Source of the DNA: Phycisphaerae bacterium
GTDB taxonomy: Bacteria > Planctomycetota > Phycisphaerae > UBA1845
Assembly (NCBI GenBank): GCA_029260035.1
Contig: JAJDEA010000087.1
Location: forward strand, 1-42,803
Reading direction: 5' to 3'
Length of the DNA: 42,803 nucleotides
Positions 7,895-16,595 of the stretch are shown piece after piece. Both the position numbers and the translations under genes were made by a program. The notes under the pieces were generated by a model, which was given only the letters and a program-made list of their open reading frames with translations, did no database searches and had not been told where the DNA came from. Numbering within the stretch: position 1 is the first letter of the stretch; every line of letters begins with the position of its first letter.

Positions 7895-10800
7895 ATGAAA
7901 ACAAAACAGTACTCATTGCGAATTGCAGCGCTGATGTTTGTGACAGCACTCCTCCCCACGATGGTCGCCGCACAGACGACCTTGTACGTTGACGATGACA
8001 ACTGCCCAGGACCAGGCACGGGCATCCTTGTCGATCCGTTTTGCAATATTCAGGATGCGATCAACGTCGCCATTGATACCGACACGGTGCTTGTGTTGCC
8101 TGGCACCTACAACGAGCTAATTGATTTTCTCGGCAAGGCAATCACGCTGCGCAGCTCTGGAGGTCGTGATGTAACGATCATCGATGCTGCTCCCGTAGCC
8201 GATCCCGGTACGGGCAAACCAGTCGTTCGCTGTGATAGCGGCGAAGGCCCCGCCACTGTCCTTGATGGCTTTACCGTCACTGGAGGAACCGGGAATCTTG
8301 GGCTTTTCGGTGGCGGGATGTTCATCAACAACAGCAGCCCGACTGTCACCAACTCTCACTTTACGAACAACATTTTGCCGCTCAACCTCGGCAGCGGCGG
8401 TGGCGGGATGTACATCGGCAACGGTAGCCCGAACGTCAACGCGTGCCTATTTTCTGAGAATCAAGCTCTAGGTGGTGGCGGAATGTTCAGCGATAATTCC
8501 TCGCCCACAATCGCAACGTGTGAGTTCAGTCAAAACTCCGCAGTAAACGGTGGAGGGTGGCTTAGCGTCCTAAGTAGTTCGACTGTTACTGACTGCGTGT
8601 TCAACGTGAATATTGCGACCGAAGGCGGCGGCATGTTCATTGCCCAAAGCGGCACGACGGTTACGAACTGCCTTTTTTCTGGGAACTCGGCTCTCGGAAA
8701 CGGTGGCATTACCGGAAACGGCGGCGGGGTGAGGAATAGTTCTAGCAACCCAACGATCACGGGCTGCACATTTAGCGGGAATACCGCGACAAACGACGGC
8801 GGCGGGATGAGAAATGACACGAACAGCAACCCAACCGTGACGAACTGTGTGTTCAGCGACAATACCGCCACAATGACCGGGGGAGGTATGCACAATGCCA
8901 GTGGCAGTAGCCCAATAGTGACTGGCTGCACATTCAGTGGAAATGACGCTGGTGGTGGTGGCGGGATGTACAACATCGGAAGTACGCCCGCCGTGACCGA
9001 ATCCACCTTCACCGGGAACTCGGCATTCATCGGCGGGGGCATGCTGAACGATGTCGGTAGTCACGCAACCGTGACCAATTGCATGTTTTCAGGAAACAGG
9101 CAGGTTGCGGTTGGCGGTGGCGGTGGTCTGACAAACAATGCCGGCGGAGCGACATTGACGAATTGCACATTCAGCGGCAATACCGCCGAGGGCATCGGAG
9201 GTGGGATAGACAACGCCCAGAACAGCACCATGACCCTGTTCAATTGCATTCTGTGGGGTAATTTCGCAAATGGCTCTGGCAACGAACTCATTAACTTCAA
9301 CCAAGCTGCGTCCCCTCCAACAATCACGTTTAGCGACATTCAGGGAAGCATGGCTGGTGGTATTTGGGATTCATCACTTGGCATTGACGGAGGTGGCAAT
9401 ATCGATGCTGACCCCTTGATTGTAGATTCCGATGGTGCGGACAACACCGTAGGAACGGTGGATGACGACTTGCGAATATCACCCGGCTCTCCCTGCATCG
9501 ACGCAGGTGATAACTCTGTCGTAGATGATTGCCAACTCGATCTCGACGGTAACTTGCGACGGCAAGACGATCCTGCGACCACCGACACCGGAAACGGCAT
9601 CGCACCAGTCGTGGATATGGGTGCCTATGAGTTCGGGAGCAGCCCGCCCCAAGATTGTAACGGAAACGGTATCCCGGATGAATGCGAGATTGACGTGAAC
9701 AGCACTGCACCGGGAGGTCCATTCTATTGCACAAGCAGCTGTGATCCGGACTGCAACAACAACGGTGGGCTGGATGCATGCGACATAAGTAGCGGCTCCT
9801 CTGCCGACCGTAACGCTAACGGCATTCCGGATGAGTGCGACGTCATCGTTGTAGACAGCTTAGCCGACCCCGGTATTTCAAGTGACGGATTAACGACATT
9901 TCGCGAGGCGATTACATCAGCCAATAACGGTGGCGGATACACGATTCTATTTGATCCCGTTTTAGCAGGTGGAACGATTCAGCCCCTTAGCCAGCTGCCA
10001 GATGTTTCGGGTGGATATATTACTATCAATGGCGATATCGATAACAACGACACACCAGATATCGAACTCGATGGATCACTTGCAGGGATAGCTGATGGCA
10101 TTCGCCTGCACTCGGCAGGAAACTTCGTAATCGGATTGGTCATCAACCGATTCGAGGTCATTGGCATTCGGCTATGGAGTCCAACAGCTGTGGGGAACAC
10201 AATATCTTTCTGTTATGTAGGCACTAACGCGCAAGGTAACCTGGCTCGTCCAAACAGTTCAGTAGGAATCTGGATGCAGCAAAATACCTCAGCCAATCAA
10301 GTCGGCCCCGGTAACGTCATTTCTGGAAACATGGCTGGTGGAATTGCGATTGACGGCGGTGCGGGGCACGCGGTTTTCGAAAACAAGATCGGTGTAGATC
10401 GGCTTGCGACCCACGCGATCCCGAATGGGAACGGCGTCTGGATTCGAAGCGGCATAACTAACACAATCATTGGGCCGGGTAACACGATCAGTGGGAATAC
10501 ATACGAGGGCATACTCGTTTCCGGTGCCGCATCTTCAAATCAGATCGTTCAGAATATCATCGGAACTGACGATGCGGGAAGCACTGTTATTCCGAACGGG
10601 CGCAACGGAATTGTCATAGGGGAAGGATCGTTCAGCAACACGATTGGGCCGGGAAATGTCATTTCAGGAAACGTTGGCAGCGGCGTTCAAATCTCTGATG
10701 GCGGCAGCATTGGGAATATCGTTGCTGGCAACTTCATCGGTACCAGTGCAGACGGTTCATCGGCGTTGCCAAATGAATCGATGGGCATCATAATTTTAGG

Positions 10801-13324
10801 TGGGGCCGCCGACAACGCAATTGGCCCTCAAAACGTCATTTCTGGAAATACGATTGACGGCGTTCACATACGGGATGTCGGATCTGACCGCAATGTTGTG
10901 ACGGGTAACCTCATCGGCCTCGACGCTACAGGAATGAATCCTCTGGGCAATCTCCGCAATGGAGTAGCTATCTTCCTTGGAGCCGCGACGAACATTGTCG
11001 GAGGACTGGCGTTTGAAGATCGCAACGTGATCTCGGCGAACGACCGTGGAATCATAATTGCCGAAGGTATTGGCGCAACGCCTACGTCAAACAACATAAT
11101 TCTCGGGAACTTCATCGGTCTGGATTCGAGTGGCATGCGAGCCGTCGGCAATCACTCACATGGCGTGCTCATAGTGGGTCCGCCTCCAGGCGCTGCTGGA
11201 AATCAGATTGGTCCTTCGAATGTGATTTCCGGAAACGATAGCGTGGGCGTAGGGCTAAGCGATCCAGATACTGTGAACAATACGATCTTCGGCAACATGA
11301 TAGGCACAGATGCTACCGGGGGAGCAGACCTCGGAAATGGACGCGACGGAATCTTCGTTAAGGACGGAGCATCAGGTAATACCATCGGTCCGAACAACAT
11401 TATCTCAAACAACATCAGGGAGGGTGTTCGAATCGAGGGTGTCGCCAGCGTCAGCAACACGATCACGCACAACTCAATCAGCATGAATACTGGTCTTGGT
11501 ATTATCATCGTAGGTCTTGGGAACGGCGGAATTCAGCCACCCCTCCTGCTCGCGAAGGTCGATGATACTCTTTTTGGCGAAACAAGCTCCCCGGATGGTA
11601 GCACCGTGGAAGTCTTCATTGATGCGGAGGATGAGGGAGCATCGTTTTTGGCATCAGCCACCGTCACCTCTGGGACATTCGTTGCCACCGGATTGGTGGG
11701 GACTGGAGGGCAGAACATCACTGCGACGATCACTGATCCGAGCGGTAACACTTCTGAGTTCTCTGCTCCGGTAAACTGTTTTGGCACAAGCACTGACCCT
11801 GACTCGGATGGCAATGGCATTCCCGACCAATGCGAGCCGGTGCGAGATTGCAACGCCAACGGAATTGACGATGTGTTAGAAATCGCTGGAGCGGGTACGG
11901 CGACCATCTTCGCTGAAGGGATGAACGCGCCAGAGGATATTGTTTCTTCGCAAGGCAGCTACCCTTCAGGGTTCTACGTTTCGGATACTTTCGATAACGT
12001 CATCTATCAGGTTTCCCCGTTAGGTGGAACTGTTGCAGCGTTCGCGCCGACAATCTTTGCGGCAATTGGTGCTACCTTTGCTCCCGACGAGTTCGGTCAG
12101 CTTGGACCCCGCTTATTCGCAACTTTCGGCAACTTCCCTGCGGATGGACCGTCGGTCCATTTGATCCACCCGGATGGAACTGTCGAACCGTTCGCGGATC
12201 TGGCGAGTGGGGCTAGCTCGAACGGGATTGCCTACTTACCGCAATCGCTTGGCGGATTTGCTGCTGGAAAGCTCTTAGTTACATCTCAACAAAATACCAA
12301 CGGAAAACACTCCGGTTCCATACACCTTGTGAGTGAGGACGGGGTTGTGACAACTCTTATATCATCGCTTGGCAACAGCATATTCACGCCAACACTCGCA
12401 CCCTCGGACTTTGGAAAGTTTTCAAACCACATCTTTTTTGGCAGCAATGGGGGTTCACAGATTTTCGCCTTTGATCTTACGACGAACGACCTGACGATTT
12501 TCGCGACGGCACCGTTGCCAATGAGCGCTCGACCAGGATTGCGTCAGATAGCATTTTCTCCCGTGGGCTGGGCAGCGTCGATCGATTCTTCGCTCGCTGG
12601 CGAACGTGTACTTTTGGTGTCGGTAGCCTCCGGAGGTTTTTCTCCTCTCCCTGGAGTTGGATTTGTGTCAGCCTGGGATCAGCGCGGCAAAATGATTGCA
12701 ACCTTGTTACCGCAATTGGAAACACCTGGCTTTGAGCCGCGTGGTATGCTTTTCGTCAAGAACGACCTGCTGATAAGTGATATTTTCGACGGGCATGGCT
12801 GGTTGGTTCGAGCGACGATCGATGATTTCGGTCTTTCTGATTGTGACGGCGACGGGACACCAGATGAGTGCGCCATCGCATCCGGATCGGTAGATTGCAA
12901 TTCGAATGCTGTCCCCGACGAATGCGAAATCGATTGCAACGGAAATGGTGTGGCTGATCAATGCGACGTCCAAGGTGGAGTGGTCACAGATTGCAATGGC
13001 AATTTCATCCCGGATAGTTGCGAGCAGCCCGATTGTAACAGCAACGGATTCCCCGATGACTGCGATCTAGCTGACGGAACCAGCCGCGACCTAAATCGCA
13101 ACCAAATCCCCGACGAGTGCGATAGATTTGTAGGCGACTTCGATGACGACAAAGACACTGATTTGGACGATTACGCGATCCTGGAAAGTTGTTTGGAGTT
13201 CTCGGGTCCGGACGTGGCACCTATTCTGGGAGCTTGTTTGGCGGTTTTTGACTTTGACACCGACGACGATGTGGACATGAAGGACGTCTGCATCTTTCAG
13301 CAAGCTTTCACTGGCAGACCATAA
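7895..13324 (+). CDS. Large secreted double beta-helix protein with dockerin-like C-terminus
   Basis: I chose the ATG at 7895 because it gives a clear signal peptide (hydrophobic AALMFVTALLPTM, cleavage near VAA/QTT at residue 26); the longer frame adds 38 residues without signal character. Residues about 30-530 form repeats of GGGMxNxxSxPTVTNCxFSGN, a right-handed parallel beta-helix, ending in a choice-of-anchor Q-like block with SPCIDAGD and VDMGAYEFG. DCNGNGIPDECEI follows at about 586. A FREAITSAN segment (about 668) opens a second helix of NVISGNxxxGI repeats to about 1215. A propeller-like region spans about 1315-1640. A run of DxNxNxxPDEC motifs leads to two EF-hand-like loops at about 1746-1805 (DFDDDKDTDLDDY and DFDTDDDVDMKD), as in dockerins. 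It is probably a surface or extracellular polysaccharide-binding or adhesion protein; no catalytic residues were identified. Confidence 0.9.
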   Translation: MKTKQYSLRIAALMFVTALLPTMVAAQTTLYVDDDNCPGPGTGILVDPFCNIQDAINVAIDTDTVLVLPGTYNELIDFLGKAITLRSSGGRDVTIIDAAPVADPGTGKPVVRCDSGEGPATVLDGFTVTGGTGNLGLFGGGMFINNSSPTVTNSHFTNNILPLNLGSGGGGMYIGNGSPNVNACLFSENQALGGGGMFSDNSSPTIATCEFSQNSAVNGGGWLSVLSSSTVTDCVFNVNIATEGGGMFIAQSGTTVTNCLFSGNSALGNGGITGNGGGVRNSSSNPTITGCTFSGNTATNDGGGMRNDTNSNPTVTNCVFSDNTATMTGGGMHNASGSSPIVTGCTFSGNDAGGGGGMYNIGSTPAVTESTFTGNSAFIGGGMLNDVGSHATVTNCMFSGNRQVAVGGGGGLTNNAGGATLTNCTFSGNTAEGIGGGIDNAQNSTMTLFNCILWGNFANGSGNELINFNQAASPPTITFSDIQGSMAGGIWDSSLGIDGGGNIDADPLIVDSDGADNTVGTVDDDLRISPGSPCIDAGDNSVVDDCQLDLDGNLRRQDDPATTDTGNGIAPVVDMGAYEFGSSPPQDCNGNGIPDECEIDVNSTAPGGPFYCTSSCDPDCNNNGGLDACDISSGSSADRNANGIPDECDVIVVDSLADPGISSDGLTTFREAITSANNGGGYTILFDPVLAGGTIQPLSQLPDVSGGYITINGDIDNNDTPDIELDGSLAGIADGIRLHSAGNFVIGLVINRFEVIGIRLWSPTAVGNTISFCYVGTNAQGNLARPNSSVGIWMQQNTSANQVGPGNVISGNMAGGIAIDGGAGHAVFENKIGVDRLATHAIPNGNGVWIRSGITNTIIGPGNTISGNTYEGILVSGAASSNQIVQNIIGTDDAGSTVIPNGRNGIVIGEGSFSNTIGPGNVISGNVGSGVQISDGGSIGNIVAGNFIGTSADGSSALPNESMGIIILGGAADNAIGPQNVISGNTIDGVHIRDVGSDRNVVTGNLIGLDATGMNPLGNLRNGVAIFLGAATNIVGGLAFEDRNVISANDRGIIIAEGIGATPTSNNIILGNFIGLDSSGMRAVGNHSHGVLIVGPPPGAAGNQIGPSNVISGNDSVGVGLSDPDTVNNTIFGNMIGTDATGGADLGNGRDGIFVKDGASGNTIGPNNIISNNIREGVRIEGVASVSNTITHNSISMNTGLGIIIVGLGNGGIQPPLLLAKVDDTLFGETSSPDGSTVEVFIDAEDEGASFLASATVTSGTFVATGLVGTGGQNITATITDPSGNTSEFSAPVNCFGTSTDPDSDGNGIPDQCEPVRDCNANGIDDVLEIAGAGTATIFAEGMNAPEDIVSSQGSYPSGFYVSDTFDNVIYQVSPLGGTVAAFAPTIFAAIGATFAPDEFGQLGPRLFATFGNFPADGPSVHLIHPDGTVEPFADLASGASSNGIAYLPQSLGGFAAGKLLVTSQQNTNGKHSGSIHLVSEDGVVTTLISSLGNSIFTPTLAPSDFGKFSNHIFFGSNGGSQIFAFDLTTNDLTIFATAPLPMSARPGLRQIAFSPVGWAASIDSSLAGERVLLVSVASGGFSPLPGVGFVSAWDQRGKMIATLLPQLETPGFEPRGMLFVKNDLLISDIFDGHGWLVRATIDDFGLSDCDGDGTPDECAIASGSVDCNSNAVPDECEIDCNGNGVADQCDVQGGVVTDCNGNFIPDSCEQPDCNSNGFPDDCDLADGTSRDLNRNQIPDECDRFVGDFDDDKDTDLDDYAILESCLEFSGPDVAPILGACLAVFDFDTDDDVDMKDVCIFQQAFTGRP

Positions 13325-13342
13325 CTGTGATCAAGGGAAAGC

Positions 13343-13483
13343 GTGACATCGGACGAATTCGCTGCTTCGCTCAGCGGTCCTGACGCAACCACAACTTGTA
13401 GTGCCTTTGATGCCGACGCTGATAGCAATGTGGACTTGACCGACTTCGCGAAAATACAACGGAAGTTCATGGCAACACCGTAA
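13343..13483 (+). pseudogene. Orphan dockerin-like C-terminal fragment
   Basis: Directly after the beta-helix gene, a frame of 46 codons reads SDEFAASLSGPD, then CSAFDADADSNVDLTDFAKI and ends ...FMATP. This is the second half of a dockerin-like domain with an EF-hand-type DADADSNVDLTD loop. It has no signal peptide, no ribosome site, and a stop codon (13328-13330) just upstream in frame. It looks like the tail of a lost paralogue or an earlier end of the neighbouring gene. Confidence 0.7.
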
Positions 13484-13803
13484 CGCGTTGCTCATTACGA
13501 AATTCATGGTGCATTGTTGGATGTGACGAAAAGACTTCGTTGCAATCGTTGAAACGAAAGTAAATCCGCACCGCACATGCGCAAGTAGCACACCTTCCTC
13601 CTGCATTCATGCCACATGATCGGTAATTGTTGTTTTCGTGCGGTTGCTTCGTCGCTCTCCTCACGCTGAGATAGTATCTCTCGTTGAAGCATTTTTTCTA
13701 TATTTTCCGCAAAAATCAGGAACTGAACTTGGCCGGGCTGCTGTTTCGCGCTACACGTGTGTGCTGGGAACAGCAACTTAAAATCGACCATGGAGAAAAC
13801 CAT
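13484..13803. other. Intergenic region upstream of the RuvB-like operon
   Basis: No gene is recognisable. It holds the perfect palindrome GAGATAGTATCTC (13668-13680) and an AT-rich run after it, which suits a promoter with an operator for the downstream operon. Confidence 0.45.
13668..13680. promoter_or_regulatory. Perfect 13-base palindrome, possible operator
   Basis: GAGATA-G-TATCTC lies 124 bases before the RuvB-like start. It could be the binding site of the HTH protein of the same operon. This is inferred from symmetry and position only. Confidence 0.35.
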
Positions 13804-14751
13804 ATGGTGCCAACCATCAATCACTGGATTGGACAAGAGCAGGCAATTCGGCGTTTCAAGGTTGCGCTCGAAGCCTCATGGAACGACGGAACCAAACTGC
13901 CGCATATTCTGTTTTGTGGACCTCCGGGTACGGGCAAAACGATGTTGGCAACTCTTGCCGCAAGAGAAATGGGTGTGCAGCTTCATGAAAGAATTGCTCA
14001 AGTGATGAATGTCCCCGGAGCCCTGAACGGTCTGCTCCTACAAGCGAAGGACAAAGAGATCATCTTCCTGGATGAGATCCATGAATTGATACAACCCGCA
14101 CAAACGCTTCTTTATCGAGCGATGGAAGGAGGGCAAATCTCCGTGCGGACAAGCATCAACGATACGCTGAACATGCCGCTGAAGGATTTCACCATCATCG
14201 GAGCAACTACGGATGAGTACCGGCTTCTCAACCCACTCAGGCAACGATTCAAAATCTCGATCCCGTTCACAATTTACGAAGATGACTCACTGGCACAAAT
14301 TACGCTCCAACGGGCTCAACTAATGAACCTGAACATCGAACCGGAAATCGCTGCCCAGATAGCCAAACGGTCACGAGGTATACCAAGGCTTGCCATACGG
14401 CTACTGGAATCCTGTCAACGCTATGCGCGTAGCCAAGGAGATGAAGATTTAACTATACGGCATTTCGAAGAAACCGTTTTTTTGGATGGGATTGATGAGC
14501 TTGGTCTCGGTCCTGATGAACAACGGATCATTAAATATCTAACGATTCATCCGGACAAGCCAGTCCGACTCTTCACGCTGGAGTCGGCAACCAACGTACA
14601 TCGTCGAACGATCCAAGAGGTTATTGAGCCTTTTTTGATTCGTAGCGGACTGATCGAACGAACACCACAGGGTCGTGTGATTACAGACGCCGGAATGCGT
14701 CACGTCGAAAGCACGGAAAATCTGCAACCTGCTGGCGAGGCTACTCAATGA
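13804..14751 (+). CDS. RuvB-like AAA+ ATPase (Holliday-junction branch migration motor type)
   Basis: The 315-residue protein follows the RuvB plan. Walker A is GPPGTGKT (39-46), Walker B is IIFLDEIH (86-93), sensor 1 lies in IIGATT (131-136), PLRQRF (144-149) corresponds to the RuvB PLRDRF arginine-finger segment, and SRGIPRLAIRLL (190-201) is the sensor 2 region. A winged helix of RuvB type spans about 232-300 (EPFLIRSGLIERTPQGRV). RuvB hexamers pump DNA through RuvA-bound four-way junctions. No ruvA or ruvC is nearby, and this copy overlaps an excisionase-like gene and precedes a tyrosine recombinase, so it more likely serves a mobile element than housekeeping repair. I chose the ATG at 13804 because GGAGAAAA lies just upstream; the longer frame has unrelated sequence. 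Confidence 0.88.
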   Translation: MVPTINHWIGQEQAIRRFKVALEASWNDGTKLPHILFCGPPGTGKTMLATLAAREMGVQLHERIAQVMNVPGALNGLLLQAKDKEIIFLDEIHELIQPAQTLLYRAMEGGQISVRTSINDTLNMPLKDFTIIGATTDEYRLLNPLRQRFKISIPFTIYEDDSLAQITLQRAQLMNLNIEPEIAAQIAKRSRGIPRLAIRLLESCQRYARSQGDEDLTIRHFEETVFLDGIDELGLGPDEQRIIKYLTIHPDKPVRLFTLESATNVHRRTIQEVIEPFLIRSGLIERTPQGRVITDAGMRHVESTENLQPAGEATQ

Positions 14752-15254
14752 ATAAGCAAGTACCGCTCAAAGAAATCGTAACGGTCACAGAAATGGCACG
14801 AATGTGTCGATTGTCGCGAGCAAGATTTTATCAATTAATTGGCGAAGGAATTTTTCCATCTCCTTCGCGAAATCAGAAAACAAGACGACCGTTCTTTGAT
14901 CGAGAAAAACAAGAACAGTGTCTGTTAGTCCGACGAACAAACTTGGGGACCAATGGCAAAGCCGTAATGTTTTACGGTTGTCGATTGGAGTCGCGTCCGC
15001 AACCAGCTTCAAAACGGAAACGATTGCCGAATTCAAGATCGCCATACAGTAAGAATCGCCAGGATAAGGCTATCAAAGAGCTTCGACAGGGGCTTGCTCA
15101 ACTCGGTGTCGCGAACGTGACGGACGTGGAGATACGTCAGGCTCTCATTGAAGCGTACCCGGATGGGCATCGAGATGTGGAGTCAGCGGAATTGTTAATG
15201 GCTGTATTCGGAGAGGTACAGCGCCGGAATACAACGGATAATCTGCGCGGATAA
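14748..15254 (+). CDS. Helix-turn-helix protein, excisionase/MerR-like N-terminus
   Basis: Its ATG overlaps the stop of the RuvB-like gene (ATGA), which indicates translational coupling. Residues about 11-35 (VTVTEMARMCRLSRARFYQL) form a winged-helix HTH like those of excisionases. RRPFFDREKQEQCLLVRR and GTNGKAVMFYG follow. The C-terminal half is basic and helical (ELRQGLAQLGV, VTDVEIRQALIEAYPDG). Such small HTH proteins direct recombinases or regulate element genes. Its stop codon lies inside a GCGGATAA repeat (15247-15254), the first arm of an inverted repeat, so it may bind there and control the recombinase gene. Function is inferred from fold and position. Confidence 0.8.
   Translation: MNKQVPLKEIVTVTEMARMCRLSRARFYQLIGEGIFPSPSRNQKTRRPFFDREKQEQCLLVRRTNLGTNGKAVMFYGCRLESRPQPASKRKRLPNSRSPYSKNRQDKAIKELRQGLAQLGVANVTDVEIRQALIEAYPDGHRDVESAELLMAVFGEVQRRNTTDNLRG
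15234..15241 (+). repeat. Imperfect copy (ACGGATAA) of the recombinase-gene repeat
   Basis: This differs in the first base from GCGGATAA, found five bases further on. It may be part of the same binding array. Confidence 0.4.
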
Positions 15255-15268
15255 TACCCCTTATCCGC
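15247..15268. promoter_or_regulatory. Inverted repeat GCGGATAA / TTATCCGC
   Basis: Two perfect 8-base arms are separated by six bases (TACCCC). The left arm contains the stop codon of the HTH gene. It could be a terminator stem without a T-run, an operator, or the core/arm site of the recombinase. Two more copies lie at 15333 and 15393. Confidence 0.55.
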
Positions 15269-15332
15269 TCAATTCGATGTGAACTCTGTCTACTTTCTGT
15301 CTGATTTGTGTCCATAAGGCGTAAAAAATTCG

Positions 15333-15340
15333 GCGGATAA
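15333..15340 (+). repeat. GCGGATAA repeat in the recombinase leader
   Basis: This is a third exact copy, seven bases before the ribosome site of the recombinase gene. A protein bound here would block translation or transcription. Confidence 0.5.
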
Positions 15341-15359
15341 TGATTTTGGAAGGATGAAA

Positions 15360-16232
15360 ATGAACGAACTACCAACATGCGTGGATGACTTTTTATCCGC
15401 GAATGATTTTAGTCATCACACCGTCAAAGCTATCAGAGCTGACATCCGGAAATTCATGAACTGGTTCGTCAACGCCAATGGCGAAAAATTTGAGGTAACG
15501 CGAGTGACGGTTCGTGATGTTGCTGATTTTCGCGAGCACTTGGCTCGTGTTCGAAGACAATCAGTCGCCACAGTAAACAGAGCATTGGTTTCGATACGTC
15601 GCTTCTTGGGGCATCTGGTGAAGTCTGGTGTGGTCTCAGTAAATCCAGCGGCATCTGTCAAAGAGTTACGGCGAATGCCGATTCTTCCTAAGGGGCTGAG
15701 TACGCCAGAAGTTCGCAAAATTTTGCGGGAAATTGAACTCCGTCAAGATCACAAAGCGGGAGCGTGCATCGGGTTGATGTTGCATGGAGGGCTAAGGGCT
15801 TCCGAGGTTGTTGCACTCGAACTCGATGATATCGTTGTTGGGCCACGTTCAGGTCAGATTGTTTGTCGCCATGGAAAAGGAAACAAACAGCGTACGATTC
15901 CGCTGTCTGTCGAAGCCCGTCGAGTTGTTCAAGCATACCTCGAAACTCGACCACCGATTGATGGTCAAGCAGTCTTCATTGGTGAACGTGGAGCATTGAC
16001 GTACTCAGGGTTGAGGGCGATTTGCTCTAAGTACTCAGCCATCACGGGCGTTGCGTTTACGGCGCATAAACTACGTCATACCTTCGCTCACCGATTCCTC
16101 AATCAAACGAACAATGATCTTGTTGCTCTTGCTCAAATACTCGGTCACGAATCATTGAATACGACGTCGATTTACACACAGCGTGGGCAGGACGAGCTAC
16201 AAACTAGCATCGATGGGGTTTGTTATGAATGA
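15360..16232 (+). CDS. Tyrosine recombinase (XerC/XerD type)
   Basis: The 290-residue protein has an N-terminal SAM-like core-binding domain (about 5-90) and a catalytic domain with the full residue set: R146 (GGLRASEV), K173 (HGKGNKQRT), H236 and R239 (AHKLRHTF), H263 (LGHESLNTT) and nucleophile Y272 (IYTQ). The length fits Xer-type enzymes and short integrases. It should cut and rejoin DNA at specific sites through a 3'-phosphotyrosine intermediate. I chose the second of two close ATGs (15360) because GGAAGG lies six bases before it. The gene follows the RuvB-like and HTH genes on the same strand. GCGGATAA repeats flank its start, with one inverted copy inside the coding sequence (15393-15400), which suggests autoregulation or DNA sites for the enzyme. 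Confidence 0.94.
   Translation: MNELPTCVDDFLSANDFSHHTVKAIRADIRKFMNWFVNANGEKFEVTRVTVRDVADFREHLARVRRQSVATVNRALVSIRRFLGHLVKSGVVSVNPAASVKELRRMPILPKGLSTPEVRKILREIELRQDHKAGACIGLMLHGGLRASEVVALELDDIVVGPRSGQIVCRHGKGNKQRTIPLSVEARRVVQAYLETRPPIDGQAVFIGERGALTYSGLRAICSKYSAITGVAFTAHKLRHTFAHRFLNQTNNDLVALAQILGHESLNTTSIYTQRGQDELQTSIDGVCYE
15393..15400 (-). repeat. GCGGATAA repeat, inverted, inside the recombinase gene
   Basis: The plus strand reads TTATCCGC, coding for part of residues 12-14. It is the fourth exact copy within 154 bases. Confidence 0.5.
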
Positions 16233-16268
16233 TGTGATGTGGGAGCATACTATCAGAAGTGAGGCATA

Positions 16269-16445
16269 ATGGCGGACCAGATGAAGGGCTTTCTCAGCAT
16301 TCTTGTTTCGACCTGCCGTATTGTTGCTTGCGTAATTCCTTCGTTCATTCAACTTGGATTGATCGACCGCACTTATTGCGTCCTCGTCGGGGCGTCAATA
16401 GGGATTGCAGTGGCTGTGCACTCTTTGAGCTTCGAAGCTGATTGA
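16269..16445 (+). CDS. Small two-span membrane protein
   Basis: The ATG at 16269 follows a GAGG and lies 36 bases after the recombinase stop. The 58-residue product has two hydrophobic stretches (FLSILVSTCRIVACVI and CVLVGASIGIAVAVHS) with a short polar turn. I know no family for it. It could be the last gene of the recombinase operon, a small toxin-like peptide or a chance frame. Confidence 0.4.
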   Translation: MADQMKGFLSILVSTCRIVACVIPSFIQLGLIDRTYCVLVGASIGIAVAVHSLSFEAD

Positions 16446-16595
16446 CGCAACGGCGAGACACTCCCCCAAAAGACCAATTGTTTCAGGTTGAAGCAATGAG
16501 CGAGCGAACGGTTTTGCCCGATGCCAGCAACCCGCCCAAAAGGGGGGCATGTTTGGGCGCCTATTCTCATCTATAGGGGCAATCTGAAGTGGCAT
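16395..16595 (-). CDS. Doubtful 66-residue ORF with a strong ribosome site
   Basis: On the minus strand AAGGAGGAAGGA directly precedes the ATG at 16595-16593. The product (MPLQIAPIDENRRP at the start, then Trp- and Leu-rich) is not recognisable. Its end overlaps the tail of the 58-residue plus-strand ORF, so at most one of the two is likely to be real. Confidence 0.22.
   Translation of the reverse strand: MPLQIAPIDENRRPNMPPFWAGCWHRAKPFARSLLQPETIGLLGECLAVASISFEAQRVHSHCNPY

Noticed and set aside
8530..9042. Long minus-strand ORFs inside the beta-helix gene
   Set aside because: They are mirror frames of the Gly/Asn/Thr-rich repeats and give Pro-rich nonsense; the plus-strand protein has signal peptide and domains.
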